In this document: positions 8,516-17,081 of the stretch, piece by piece
Numbering within the stretch: the stretch's first letter is position 1
How the letters are laid out: each line of letters opens with the position of its first letter
Assembly: GCA_036555125.1 (NCBI GenBank)
Contig: DATBLY010000013.1
Location: 1-49,711, forward strand
DNA length: 49,711 nucleotides
Source: DATBLY01 sp036555125
Lineage (GTDB): Bacteria; Actinomycetota; UBA4738; HRBIN12
Direction: 5' to 3'
Notes under the pieces: generated by a model
What the model saw: the letters and a program-made list of their open reading frames with translations, nothing else
Database searches by the model: none
Told to the model about the DNA's origin: nothing
Position numbers and translations under genes: made by a program

Positions 8516-9709
8516 ATGCGCGTCATCCTGTTCACCGGGAAAGGGGGGGTCGGCAAGACGACGATCGCGGCGGCGACGGCGGTGCGCTCGGCGAACGCCG
8601 GGTCGCGGACCCTCGTGATGAGCACGGATCCGGCCCACTCCCTGGCCGATTCGTTCGAGGCGGAGATCGGCTCCGATCCGACCGAGATCGCCCCCGATCT
8701 GTGGGGCCAGCAGATCGACGCCCAGGAGCGCCTCGAGGACAACTGGCGCGAGATCCAGGACTACTTCGTCCAGCTGATGAACTGGGCGGGCACGGAGACG
8801 ATCCAGGCCGAGGAGCTCACGGTGATCCCCGGCATCGACGAGATCTTCAGCCTGATCGACGTCCGCACGCACGTGGAGAGCGGGAAGTTCGACGCGGTGG
8901 TGGTGGACTGCGCGCCGACCGCGGAGACCCTTCGCTTGCTGTCACTCCCCGAGGTCATGAACTGGTACATCGAGCGGATCTTCCCGGTGGAGCGACGGGT
9001 CGTGAAGGCGGTCCGCCCGATGCTCAGCCGGATGACGACCCTGCCGATCGCGGGCGATCAGGTGTTCGCGGCGATCGAGCGCCTGCACCGCAACCTCGAC
9101 GCCGTCAAGCAGATCCTCACCGACGAGCGCGTCGCGTCGGTCCGGCTCGTCGTGAACCCCGAGAAGATGGTGATCGCGGAGGCCCGCCGGACCTACACGT
9201 ACCTCGGCCTGTTCGGGTATCGGGTCGACGCCGTCATCGTGAATCGGATCATCCCCGAGGACGTCATCGACCCGTACTTCGGCAAGTGGAAGGACATCCA
9301 GTCCGAGCACCTCGCCACGGTTCACGAGTCCTTCGACCCCGTGCCGATCCTCACGTCTCGGCTGTTCGATCGGGAGATGGTCGGGATCCCCCTCCTGCGG
9401 GAGATGGGCGACGAGGTCTATCGGTCGCGACCCGCGATGGAGGTGCTGTACCGGGACGAGCCGATCCGTGTGCGCAAGCGCGGCACCGGGTACGTGCTGT
9501 CGATGCGGCTCCCGTTCGTCTCGCGCGACGACATGGACATCCACCGTCGGGGTGAGGAGCTGTTCGTCCGCGTGGGGTCGTACAAGCGCAACCTGATCCT
9601 CCCTCAGACCTTGAAGCGCATGACCGTGCGAGAGGCGAACTTCGCCGGGGACCGGCTCGAGATCCTCTTCGGGCGCGTCGGGCCCTCGGCGGAAGCGGGA
9701 GGAGGGTGA
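8516..9709 (+). CDS. ArsA/GET3-family ATPase with C-terminal HSP20-like domain
   Basis: A 397-residue P-loop ATPase. The deviant Walker A is KGGVGKTT at 9-16, followed by STDPAHS at about 36-42 and a VVDCAPTAETLRLL switch near 125-140, all typical of ArsA/GET3. The C-terminal 70 residues (YVLSMRLPFVSRDDMDIHRR onward) resemble the ArsA HSP20-like domain. There is only one ATPase half, unlike the duplicated arsenite pump subunit, and no arsenic operon genes are nearby, so an arsenite role is unlikely. It follows the SRPBCC gene and overlaps the next gene by four bases (GTGA). ATG 8516 has a TAAGCT box seven bases upstream. Confidence 0.9.
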   Translation: MRVILFTGKGGVGKTTIAAATAVRSANAGSRTLVMSTDPAHSLADSFEAEIGSDPTEIAPDLWGQQIDAQERLEDNWREIQDYFVQLMNWAGTETIQAEELTVIPGIDEIFSLIDVRTHVESGKFDAVVVDCAPTAETLRLLSLPEVMNWYIERIFPVERRVVKAVRPMLSRMTTLPIAGDQVFAAIERLHRNLDAVKQILTDERVASVRLVVNPEKMVIAEARRTYTYLGLFGYRVDAVIVNRIIPEDVIDPYFGKWKDIQSEHLATVHESFDPVPILTSRLFDREMVGIPLLREMGDEVYRSRPAMEVLYRDEPIRVRKRGTGYVLSMRLPFVSRDDMDIHRRGEELFVRVGSYKRNLILPQTLKRMTVREANFAGDRLEILFGRVGPSAEAGGG

Positions 9710-10023
9710 ACGTGCCGGGGACACAGGACACGTCGGGGACGTCGACCAACGGCGAGCGCAGGCGGGCGGCGGAGACGGAGCCGGACGGCGCGAAGGGCGA
9801 GGGGCCGGCGCCCGGCGCGGGCAAGCACGTCTGCGACGTGGCGTTCTGCCCGATCGGGCTCGCGCTCTCCGCCGTGCAGCCGCTCAAGCCCGATGTGGTC
9901 GAACACCTGCTCGTGGCCGGTCGGGAGTTCCTGCTCGCGGCGAAGGCGGTGATCGATGCCCGCGTCGGGGAGACAGACGACCAGGAGGCTCCGCCGACGC
10001 TAGAGAGGATCGACATCGGGTGA
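9706..10023 (+). CDS. Small conserved hypothetical protein with a VCDVAFCP motif
   Basis: A 105-residue protein. The first 40 residues are Gly/Ala/Glu-rich and probably disordered. The second half is ordered: HVCDVAFCPIGLALSAVQPL at 41-60, then an amphipathic helix VVEHLLVAGREFLLAAKAVID. The C-x4-C pair could bind metal or form a disulfide. GTG 9706 overlaps the stop of the ArsA-like gene (GTGA), and its own stop overlaps the ROK kinase start. It is therefore in a tightly coupled operon. I recall similar short proteins next to ArsA-like and SRPBCC genes in Actinobacteria, but I do not know the function. Confidence 0.75.
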   Translation: MNVPGTQDTSGTSTNGERRRAAETEPDGAKGEGPAPGAGKHVCDVAFCPIGLALSAVQPLKPDVVEHLLVAGREFLLAAKAVIDARVGETDDQEAPPTLERIDIG

Positions 10024-10982
10024 GCGACCGCTCGCCCGAGGCTGTCGGGATCGACGTCGGCGGCACGAAGATCGCCGCGGCGCGTGTCTCGTCGGTGGGT
10101 GAGATCCTCGCGCGGGCGGTGGTCCCATCGCCGGCCGACGACACGGACGCGATCGTCGAGGCGATGGTCGCTGCCGCCGTGGCGGTGGGGGCGCAGGGGG
10201 TGACCGCCGTCGGGATCTCTGCGGCCGGGATGGTCGAGATCGGCACCGGGATCATGCGGTTCGCGCCGAACCTCGCCTGGCGCGACGCCGATCTGCGGGC
10301 TCGGGTCGGGACCCCGCTCGGCCTCCCGACCGTGGTGGAGAACGACAACAACGCGGCGGCCTGGGGCGAGTTCCGGTTCGGGGTCGGGCGGGGCCACCGA
10401 CATGTCCTGTTCGTCGGGGTCGGGACGGGGATCGGCGGCGGGATCGTCGCCGACGGCGCGCTGCTCCGCGGCGCCCACGGGTTCGCGGCCGAGATCGGCC
10501 ACTTCGTCGTCCAGCCGGACGGGGAGCGGTGCGGATGCGGGAACCGCGGCTGCTGGGAGACGGTCGCGAGCGGATCCGCGATCACCAGGGAGGCCCGCAA
10601 GGCCGTGGCCCGTCACCCGCACTCGAGGATCGCCGAGCTGGCGGAGGGCGATCCCGATCGCGCCACCGGCTCGATGGTGACCCGGGCGGCCCGAGAGGGA
10701 GACCCGGCGGCGACGGGGATCCTGGCCGAGGTGGGCCACCGGCTGGGCGAGGGGATCGGCGGCCTCGTGAACATCCTCGATCCCGAGATCGTGATCGTCG
10801 GCGGCGGGGCGGCGGCGGCCGGCGATCTCTTGCTGGCCCCGGCGCGGGTCGCGTTCCGGATGTCGGTGGAGGCCCCCGACCACCGTCCGGACGTGCCGAT
10901 CGTCGCCGCCGGGCTGGGGGCGGACGCGGGCGTGATCGGGGCGGCGGTCCTCGCGCTCGACGGGACGCCCGTGGCCCCGTGA
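10020..10982 (+). CDS. ROK-family sugar kinase, probable glucokinase
   Basis: A 320-residue ROK protein. The ATP loop is GIDVGGTKIAA at 9-19, the substrate region has PTVVENDNNAAAWGEFRFG, and the ROK zinc site is seen as CGCGNRGCWE near 172-181. The catalytic Asp lies in VENDNN. ROK glucokinases convert glucose to glucose 6-phosphate in the cytosol and are the normal actinobacterial form. There is no N-terminal DNA-binding domain, so it is an enzyme rather than a NagC-type repressor. It is coupled to its neighbours by four-base overlaps at both ends. N-acetylmannosamine or other ROK substrates remain possible. Confidence 0.88.
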   Translation: MSDRSPEAVGIDVGGTKIAAARVSSVGEILARAVVPSPADDTDAIVEAMVAAAVAVGAQGVTAVGISAAGMVEIGTGIMRFAPNLAWRDADLRARVGTPLGLPTVVENDNNAAAWGEFRFGVGRGHRHVLFVGVGTGIGGGIVADGALLRGAHGFAAEIGHFVVQPDGERCGCGNRGCWETVASGSAITREARKAVARHPHSRIAELAEGDPDRATGSMVTRAAREGDPAATGILAEVGHRLGEGIGGLVNILDPEIVIVGGGAAAAGDLLLAPARVAFRMSVEAPDHRPDVPIVAAGLGADAGVIGAAVLALDGTPVAP

Positions 10983-11860
10983 AGCTCGGGCTCTCGCTCC
11001 CGGTCTTCACGCCCGATCCCGCGCGGCCGCTCGAGGTCGCCGGGAGGGCGGCGGAGGCCGGCTTCGACGGTGTGTTCGTCCCGGATCACCTGTTCCCGCC
11101 GGTCTTCTATCCACCGTCGGGGCCCGACCGGCCCGCCCTGGAGGCGTTCGCCGTGCTCTCGTCGGTGGCGGCACGCCATCCGGAGCTGTACGTGGGGACC
11201 CTGGTCGCCCGGGTCACCCTGCGCCCGCCGGGGATCCTCGCGAAGCAGGTGGCGGCGCTCGCCGAGATGTCGCGAGCCGGGGCGATCGTGGCGCTCGGGA
11301 CGGGCGATCGTGCGTCGCAGCCCGAGCACGAGACGTTCGGGATCGACCTCCCCGCGGCCGGCGAGCGCGTGCGGCTCCTCGAGGAGACGGTCGAGTCGTT
11401 GGGGGAGCTCTTCCGGGGGCGGCCGTATCCGGGCGGGACCATGGTGCCCCCGCTCGTCGGCCCCCTCCTCCCGGCGGCCTCGGCCGAGCGATGGGTCGGA
11501 GGCCTCTCCGAGGCGGTCGTGGCGGTCGCCGCGCGGTCGGCGGATGCGTGGAACGGGTGGGGGCTCGGCGTCGAGGCGTTCGCGACGACGGCAGGGCGGC
11601 TGCGCGAGCTCGCGGGGGACCGGGTCGTGCCGCCGACGTGGGGAGGGATCGCGCTCGTCGGACGCGATCGCGGAGAGCTCGGGCGGTTGATCGACGAGCG
11701 GACCGCAGACGGAAGGTCGCTCGACGGGGTGTGGACCGGCACGGCGGCGGACCTGCGCGCGTTCGTGGACGCGCTCGCCGGCCACGGCGCGGCCTGGTTC
11801 ATCGTCCTGCCGGTCGGACCCCCGGACCGCGTCGACGTGATCGCGGACGCGCTCCGATGA
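10979..11860 (+). CDS. LLM-class flavin/F420-dependent oxidoreductase
   Basis: A 293-residue luciferase-like TIM-barrel protein starting KLGLSLPVFTPDPARPLEVA, with AAEAGFDGVFVPDHLF near 24-39. Both are typical of F420-dependent LLM oxidoreductases. A later ALGTGDRASQPEHETFGIDLPAAGERVRLLEE region matches the family's substrate-cofactor loop, quoted here only by position at about residues 100-130. The GTG start overlaps the ROK stop, and its own stop overlaps the cyclo-ligase ATG. F420 use is inferred from the host group; FMN is possible. The substrate is unknown. Confidence 0.85.
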   Translation: MKLGLSLPVFTPDPARPLEVAGRAAEAGFDGVFVPDHLFPPVFYPPSGPDRPALEAFAVLSSVAARHPELYVGTLVARVTLRPPGILAKQVAALAEMSRAGAIVALGTGDRASQPEHETFGIDLPAAGERVRLLEETVESLGELFRGRPYPGGTMVPPLVGPLLPAASAERWVGGLSEAVVAVAARSADAWNGWGLGVEAFATTAGRLRELAGDRVVPPTWGGIALVGRDRGELGRLIDERTADGRSLDGVWTGTAADLRAFVDALAGHGAAWFIVLPVGPPDRVDVIADALR

Positions 11861-12468
11861 ACGGCGGGGCGCTGAAGCGGGCGAAGCGGGAAGTGCGGCG
11901 CCGCGTGCTCGCCGCCCGGGACGCGATCGCGCCGACCGAGCTCGCCCGGACCGCCGAGCGGGTCGCCCGGCGCGTCGTCGACCTGCCCGAGCTGGCCGAC
12001 GCGCGGACCGTCCTCGCGTTCTGGTCCTTCGGCTCCGAGGTGCCCACCGCACCCCTGCTCGAGGCGTTGACGGGAGCCGGGCATCGCGTGCTCCTGCCGA
12101 GGATCGCGGGCGACGAGCTCGAGCTGCGGACCTGGTCCCCGGGCGACCCCCTCTCGGCGACGAGCTTCGGGGCGATGGAGCCGACGGACGGAGCGGTCGT
12201 CGATGCCGGCGAGGTCGATGTGGTCGTGACGCCTGCGGTCGCGTTCGATCGGATGGGTGGCCGCGTGGGCTACGGCCGTGGGTTCTACGACCGGCTGTTC
12301 CGCCGGACACGGCCCGATGCGTTCCGCCTGGGGATCGCGACGGATGAGCAGCTGGTGGACGGCCGGCTGCCGGCGGGCCCGTTCGATCTCCCCGTCCATG
12401 CGATCGTGACCGGATCCGGGGTCGTCCGTCCGGGGACGGCCGGGCCCGCGGCCGACCGCAAGGGTTGA
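11857..12468 (+). CDS. 5-formyltetrahydrofolate cyclo-ligase
   Basis: A 203-residue MTHFS-family protein. It converts 5-formyl-THF with ATP to 5,10-methenyl-THF, recycling the stable folate into the one-carbon pool. Visible are the N-terminal KRAKREVRRRVLAARD basic helix, FWSFGSEVPTAPLLEAL, and the diagnostic GRVGYGRGFYDRLF loop at about 128-141. ATG 11857 overlaps the preceding stop (ATGA), placing it at the end of the overlapping gene run. The promoter of the next pair of folate enzymes overlaps its last codons. It belongs functionally with the GcvT-like and Fhs genes next door. Confidence 0.92.
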   Translation: MNGGALKRAKREVRRRVLAARDAIAPTELARTAERVARRVVDLPELADARTVLAFWSFGSEVPTAPLLEALTGAGHRVLLPRIAGDELELRTWSPGDPLSATSFGAMEPTDGAVVDAGEVDVVVTPAVAFDRMGGRVGYGRGFYDRLFRRTRPDAFRLGIATDEQLVDGRLPAGPFDLPVHAIVTGSGVVRPGTAGPAADRKG

Positions 12469-12494
12469 ACGAAGGTTCAAACGCGCGGTATAAC
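12465..12494 (+). promoter_or_regulatory. Sigma70-type promoter with a palindromic operator over the -35
   Basis: TTGAAC at 12465-12470 and TATAAC at 12489-12494 are 18 bp apart, the best -35/-10 pair in the window. The -35 is one arm of a perfect inverted repeat, TTGAAC-gaag-GTTCAA (12465-12480), so a dimeric regulator would block polymerase. Transcription would start near 12501 and give a leader of about 50 nt before GTG 12549. The promoter overlaps the stop codon of the cyclo-ligase gene. Confidence 0.65.
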
Positions 12495-12548
12495 GCCCGG
12501 ACCGACCGGAGGCCGGCCCGGCCTCGGGCGACCGCATCCGGAGGACGG

Positions 12549-13646
12549 GTGAGCGAGAGCAGGCGGACCGCGTTCCACGCCGTCACGTCGCGGACGGCGG
12601 CCGACTACATGGAGGAGGCCGGCTGGCTCTGGGTCACGAACTACGGCGACCCGGAGGCCGAGTATCGCGCCGTGCGGGACGGCGTCGGGATGTGGGACCT
12701 CTCGCCGCTGAACAAGTGGGAGTTCCGCGGGCCGGACGCCGTCGAGGCCGCACAGCGGGTGCACACGAACGACGTCCTCGCGATGCGCGACGGCCAGGTG
12801 CGCTACGGGGCCTTCGTCGACGAGGACGGGCTCCTGGTCGACGACGGCACGGTCTTCCGGTTCTCCGACGACCACCTGTGGGTGTGCACGAACGGCAACG
12901 ACCGCGCCGACTACTTCGCCGAGGCCACGAAGGGACTCGACGTGTCGGTCGACTACATCGCGCCCGAGCTGCCCAGCATGCAGATCCAGGGACCGCGGTC
13001 GCGCGATCTGGTCCGGACGCTCACCGATGCGCCCGTGGACGAGCTGCGCTACTTCACGTTCTTCCCCCAGCCCGTCACGTTCGGCGGGGTGCCCGTCTGG
13101 CTCTCGCGAACCGGGTTCTCGGGCGAGCTCGGATACGAGGTCTTCCTGCGGCCCCAGCACGCGGAAGCGCTCTGGGACGCGGTCGAGGCCGCCGGCGCTA
13201 CGCCGTACGGCGTCGACATCATCGAGCCGATCCGGGTCGAGACCGGGATGATCGTCACGGACTACGACTACGAGGCGCATCAGCGCACGCCGTTCGACCT
13301 GGGGCTCGACCGGATGGTCGCCCTCGACGGCGAGGGCGAGTTCATGGGGAAGGAGAAGCTCCGGGAGGTGGCGAACGATCCACCGAACCGGTTCAAGACG
13401 GTGCGCTTCGAGGGGGAGCGCCTGCCCGCGTACGGCGCGCCGATCTCGATCGACGGGGCCGAGGTCGGCGTGCTCACCTCGCCGGCCACGAGCCCGCGCT
13501 ACGGGGGCCTGGGGCTCGCCATCCTCCGGACCGACGTCGCGGCGGAGGGTCGCCGCGTCGAGGTGGCGAGCGACGAGGGCCCGATCGCCGGGACCGTCGA
13601 CGTGCTCGCCGTGCACGACCCGGGGAAGCGCCGCCCGCGGAGCTGA
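12549..13646 (+). CDS. GcvT-like aminomethyltransferase/folate demethylase, copy 1
   Basis: A 365-residue protein of the GcvT/DmdA fold. These enzymes move a methyl or aminomethyl carbon from a substrate to tetrahydrofolate. It shows the folate-domain pattern GVGMWDLSPLNKWEFRG, VHTNDVLAMRDGQVRYG, RTGFSGELGYEV at about 195-206, and a C-terminal SPATSPRYGGLGLAIL. GTG 12549 was chosen for the GGAGGA ribosome site five bases upstream; the frame is open back to 12465, but that would begin inside the promoter. The second copy follows after 37 bp. It is not part of a glycine-cleavage operon (no gcvH or gcvP), so methoxy, N-methyl or sulfonium demethylation is more likely. The substrate is unknown. 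Confidence 0.85.
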   Translation: MSESRRTAFHAVTSRTAADYMEEAGWLWVTNYGDPEAEYRAVRDGVGMWDLSPLNKWEFRGPDAVEAAQRVHTNDVLAMRDGQVRYGAFVDEDGLLVDDGTVFRFSDDHLWVCTNGNDRADYFAEATKGLDVSVDYIAPELPSMQIQGPRSRDLVRTLTDAPVDELRYFTFFPQPVTFGGVPVWLSRTGFSGELGYEVFLRPQHAEALWDAVEAAGATPYGVDIIEPIRVETGMIVTDYDYEAHQRTPFDLGLDRMVALDGEGEFMGKEKLREVANDPPNRFKTVRFEGERLPAYGAPISIDGAEVGVLTSPATSPRYGGLGLAILRTDVAAEGRRVEVASDEGPIAGTVDVLAVHDPGKRRPRS

Positions 13647-13683
13647 TCCGGCCGACGACGACCGACCCGATGGGAGGAGACCG

Positions 13684-14775
13684 ATGAACGACGAGCGACG
13701 CTCGCCGCTGCACGACGCTCAGATCGCGATGGGCGCCGAGTTCATGTGGGAGGACGGGTGGCCCTGGACCAACAAGGTCACCGATCCGATGGCCGAGTAC
13801 GAAGCGATCCGGACCGCGACCGGGATCTGGGATCTGTACTCGACCTGCAAGTACGAGGTCACGGGCGCGGACGCGGGGCGGCTGATCCAGCGCCGGTTCA
13901 CGAACGACGTCTCGGCGATGACGGACGGCTCGGTGCGCTACGGGGCGTTCGTGAACGCCGACGGGAACATGGTCGACGACGGCAACGTGTACCGGTTCGC
14001 ACCCGACCGCTACTGGGTGATGATCAACACGGCCGACCTCGAGGGGTGGTTCCGAGAGACCGCCGACGGTCTGGATGCGACGGTGGAGCATCGGACCGAC
14101 GACCTGCCGATGATCTCGGTCCAGGGGCCGACGTCGCGCGACCTGATGCAGGGGCTGACCGACGCCGACCTGTCCTCGCTCGGCTACTTCCGCTTCTGGC
14201 CCGACGCCGTGACGGTGGGGGGCGTGAGCGCGACCGTGCTCCGCACGGGGTTCTCGGGCGAGCTGGGGTTCGAGCTCGTCACCGACGTCGCGTCCGTCGT
14301 GCCGCTCTGGCAGGCGCTCGCCGCCGCGGGCGCGGTGCCGTTCGGCCTCGAGGCGATCGACCTGGCACGGACCGAGGTGGGCCTGATCATCATCGCGCTC
14401 GACTACCAGCCGGGCGAGACGGACCCCTACGACCTGTCGATGGACCGGTTCATCAAGGCCGGCACCGAGTGCGTCGGGGCCCGGGCGCTCGCGGCCTACG
14501 GCGCCAACCCGCCGAAGCGGTTCAAGACGCTCCGGATCGAGGGCGACACGGCCCCGGAATACGGCGCGTCGGTGATGCTCGAGGGGGAGCAGGTCGGGAC
14601 CGTCACCTCGCCGGCGATCTCGCCGCGCCTCGGCACGATCGGCCTCGCGGTCCTCGACGCCGCGGTGTCGGACGACGGGCGGCGACTGGACGTGGCGGTC
14701 GGCGACGGCACGGTGGGGGCAGACGTGGCCCCGCTCAACCTGTACGACCCGGAGCGTCGCAAGCCGCGCGCCTGA
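13684..14775 (+). CDS. GcvT-like aminomethyltransferase/folate demethylase, copy 2
   Basis: A 363-residue paralogue of the upstream gene, collinear along its length. It shows TATGIWDLYSTCKYEVTG, RRFTNDVSAMTDGSVRYG, RTGFSGELGFELV at about 190-202, and SPAISPRLGTIGLAVL near the C-terminus. GGGAGGAG lies just upstream of ATG 13684. Substrate-side residues differ between the copies while the folate-side motifs are kept. The two may form a heteromer or act on related substrates. It shares the 12465 promoter and is part of the one-carbon cluster with the cyclo-ligase and Fhs. DmdA-type or sarcosine/dimethylglycine-type chemistry cannot be distinguished here. Confidence 0.85.
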   Translation: MNDERRSPLHDAQIAMGAEFMWEDGWPWTNKVTDPMAEYEAIRTATGIWDLYSTCKYEVTGADAGRLIQRRFTNDVSAMTDGSVRYGAFVNADGNMVDDGNVYRFAPDRYWVMINTADLEGWFRETADGLDATVEHRTDDLPMISVQGPTSRDLMQGLTDADLSSLGYFRFWPDAVTVGGVSATVLRTGFSGELGFELVTDVASVVPLWQALAAAGAVPFGLEAIDLARTEVGLIIIALDYQPGETDPYDLSMDRFIKAGTECVGARALAAYGANPPKRFKTLRIEGDTAPEYGASVMLEGEQVGTVTSPAISPRLGTIGLAVLDAAVSDDGRRLDVAVGDGTVGADVAPLNLYDPERRKPRA

Positions 14776-14783
14776 GCGGCCGA

Positions 14784-14789
14784 TAGGGT
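14784..14789 (+). promoter_or_regulatory. -10 box TAGGGT for a leaderless start
   Basis: TAGGGT is followed by six bases (CGAGAG) and GTG 14796 of the acetyltransferase gene. The spacer also resembles a weak ribosome site, so this is only moderately supported. Confidence 0.35.
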
Positions 14790-14795
14790 CGAGAG

Positions 14796-15323
14796 GTGAT
14801 CGACGCCGCCTTCGAGCTGCGCACCGAGCGTCTGCGCCTGCGGCCGTATCGGGTCGGCGACCTCGAGGCCTTCCACGCGATCGTCGGGGACGCCGAGACG
14901 ATGCGGTACTACCCGGAGCCGTTCTCGCTCGATGCCGCCCGGGGCTGGATCGAGCGCGTCCTCGCGCGCTACGACGAGCTCGGGTTCGGCCTGCTGATGG
15001 TCGAGGACGGTGCGTCGGGCGAGCTGATCGGCAGCTGCGGCCCGAACGTCCAGACCGTCGACGGCGTCCAGGAGGTCGAGCTGGGGTGGCACGTCCGACG
15101 CGACCGCTGGGGCGAGGGTGTCGCACCGGAGGCCGCCATCGCCTGCCGCGAGTGGACGTTCGCGAACGTCGACACGGACCACCTGATCGCGCTCGTGCGA
15201 CCCGTCAACACGCCGTCTCGGCGCGTCGCCGAGAAGATCGGGATGACGGTCTGGAAGGAGACGCTCCACAACGAGCGCCTCCGCTGGCCGCACCTCGTCT
15301 ACCGGATCGACCGGCCCGGCTGA
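14796..15323 (+). CDS. GNAT family N-acetyltransferase (RimJ/RimL type)
   Basis: A 175-residue GNAT. It opens with LRTERLRLRPYRVGDLEAFH, the standard RimJ/RimL beginning. The acetyl-CoA loop region reads GWHVRRDRWGEGVAPEAAIA at about 97-116, and VRPVNTPSRRVAEKIGM matches the conserved motif B near residue 143. It would acetylate an amino group on a protein, amino acid or drug; the substrate is not predictable. Its stop is 10 bp from the convergent end of the formate-THF ligase gene. The GTG start is supported by its distance from the TAGGGT box. Confidence 0.88.
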   Translation: MIDAAFELRTERLRLRPYRVGDLEAFHAIVGDAETMRYYPEPFSLDAARGWIERVLARYDELGFGLLMVEDGASGELIGSCGPNVQTVDGVQEVELGWHVRRDRWGEGVAPEAAIACREWTFANVDTDHLIALVRPVNTPSRRVAEKIGMTVWKETLHNERLRWPHLVYRIDRPG

Positions 15324-15333
15324 CGTTCGGGGA

Positions 15334-17004
15334 TCAGAACAACCCGACGGTGCGGCCGGCCTCGTCGATGTCGACGTCCATGAACGCCGGCGTCTTGCCG
15401 AGGCCCGGCATCCGCTGCATGTCCCCGCACAGGACCACGACGAACCCCGCCCCGGCCGCGGGGACGACGCCGCGGACGGGCAGACGGAACCCACGTGGCC
15501 GGTTGAGCAGGCCCGGGTCGTGCGAGAGCGAGAGGTGCGTCTTCGCCATGCAGACCGGGACGGTGCCGAACCCGAGGGCGTCCATCCGCTCGAGATCCCG
15601 CTCGGCCTGGGGGAGGTAGTCGACGCCGTCGGCGCCGTACAGGCGGGTCGCGATCGTCTCGATCTGCTCCCGGAGCGGCGTGTCGTCCGGCGTCAGGAAC
15701 GTGAAGGCGTTCGGCCGGTCGCAGGCCGCCACGACCGCGTTCGCGAGGTCGACGGCGCCCTCGCCTCCGTCGGCGAACCCGCGGTTCACGACGACGGTCT
15801 CGGCGCCGGCGGCGGTCGCGAGCTCCTGGATCAGCGCGAGCTCGGCGGCCGTGTCGGTCGGGAACGCGTTGATCGAGACGACGCACGGCAGACCGTAGGC
15901 GCGGGTGATCTCGACGTGCGCGGACAGGTTGTCGATCCCGCGCCGCAGTGCCTCGAGGTCCTCCTCACCCAGGCGGTCGAACGCCATCCCCCCGTGCGAC
16001 TTCGTGGCGCGGACCGTGGTCACCAACACCGCCGCGCTCGGGCTGAACCCCCCGAACCGGCAGACGATGTCGCAGAACTTCTGCAGCCCGAGGTCGGAGG
16101 CGAACCCGGCCTCGGTCACGACGTAGTCCGCCAGCTTCAACGCGACCCGGTCCTCGATGATCGAGTTGTTCGCGTGGGCGATGTTGCCGAAGGGGCCCGC
16201 GTGGATCAGCACGGGCTGATGCTCCAGCGTCTGCACGAGGTTGGGGGCGATCGCGTCCTTCATGATCACGGTCATCGCCCCGGCCACCCGCAGGTCCTCG
16301 GCGGTGACCGACCGGCCGTCGCGCGACTCCGCGACGACGATCCGGCCGAGGCGGGTCCGCAGGTCGTGCAGGTCGCTCGCGAGCGCGAAGACGGCCATCA
16401 CCTCCGACGCGGCGGTGATCACGAACGCGTTCTCGCGCGGGACGCCGTGCGGCTTGCCGCCGAGGCCCACGACCGTGTACCGGAGCTCCCGGTCGTTCAC
16501 GTCGAGCGTCCGGGGCCACGTGATCGTCCGCGGGTCGATGTCCAACGGGTTGCCGTTGAAGATGGACGCGTCCAGGGCCGCCGCGAGCAGGTTGTGGGCG
16601 GCCGTGACGGCGTGGAAGTCGCCGTTCAGGTGCAGGTTGATCTCCTCCATGGGGACCACCTGCGCGTAGCCGCCCCCGTTGCCCCCGCCCTTGATCCCGA
16701 ACACCGGTCCCATCGAGGGCTCGCGCAGGCAGAGGATCACGTCCTCGCCGATCGCCCCGAGCCCCTGGGTGAGCGACACCGACGTGGTCGTCTTGCCCTC
16801 GCCGGCCTTCGTGGGCGTGATCGCGGTGGTGATGATCAGCTTGCCGTCGGGACGATCGCGGAGCCGATCCACGATCGCCGGCGAGACCTTCGCCCGGTAG
16901 CGGCCGAAGGGCTCCAGCTCCTCGGGAAGGATCCCCGCGGCGGCGGCGATCTCGTCGATCGGCCGCAGCTCCGCCTGCTGGGCGATCTCGAGTCCTGACC
17001 TCAC
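15334..17004 (-). CDS. fhs: Formate-tetrahydrofolate ligase
   Basis: A 556-residue protein, the usual length for the family. It interconverts formate, ATP and THF with 10-formyl-THF. The P-loop TPTKAGEGKTTTSVSL lies near residues 60-75. The signature EPSMGPVFGIKGGGNGGGYA follows at about 95-114, then INLHLNGDFHAVTAAHNLLA, and the C-terminal KTHLSLSHDP and VRGVVPAAGAGFVVVLCGDM regions are intact. GTG 17004 was chosen because GAGGAG lies nine bases upstream and the family length fits; longer in-frame starts run into the divergent CBS gene. It sits between GcvT-like genes and FdhD. It may run in the ATP-forming direction, releasing formate for the formate dehydrogenase (inference). Confidence 0.97.
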   Translation of the reverse strand: MRSGLEIAQQAELRPIDEIAAAAGILPEELEPFGRYRAKVSPAIVDRLRDRPDGKLIITTAITPTKAGEGKTTTSVSLTQGLGAIGEDVILCLREPSMGPVFGIKGGGNGGGYAQVVPMEEINLHLNGDFHAVTAAHNLLAAALDASIFNGNPLDIDPRTITWPRTLDVNDRELRYTVVGLGGKPHGVPRENAFVITAASEVMAVFALASDLHDLRTRLGRIVVAESRDGRSVTAEDLRVAGAMTVIMKDAIAPNLVQTLEHQPVLIHAGPFGNIAHANNSIIEDRVALKLADYVVTEAGFASDLGLQKFCDIVCRFGGFSPSAAVLVTTVRATKSHGGMAFDRLGEEDLEALRRGIDNLSAHVEITRAYGLPCVVSINAFPTDTAAELALIQELATAAGAETVVVNRGFADGGEGAVDLANAVVAACDRPNAFTFLTPDDTPLREQIETIATRLYGADGVDYLPQAERDLERMDALGFGTVPVCMAKTHLSLSHDPGLLNRPRGFRLPVRGVVPAAGAGFVVVLCGDMQRMPGLGKTPAFMDVDIDEAGRTVGLF

Positions 17005-17081
17005 GACGACGCTCCTCGGCCGGATGGCGACGGCCGTGAGGATACCGGAGGCGTCCCCGAGGCCGGTGCGATACTCCGGCG

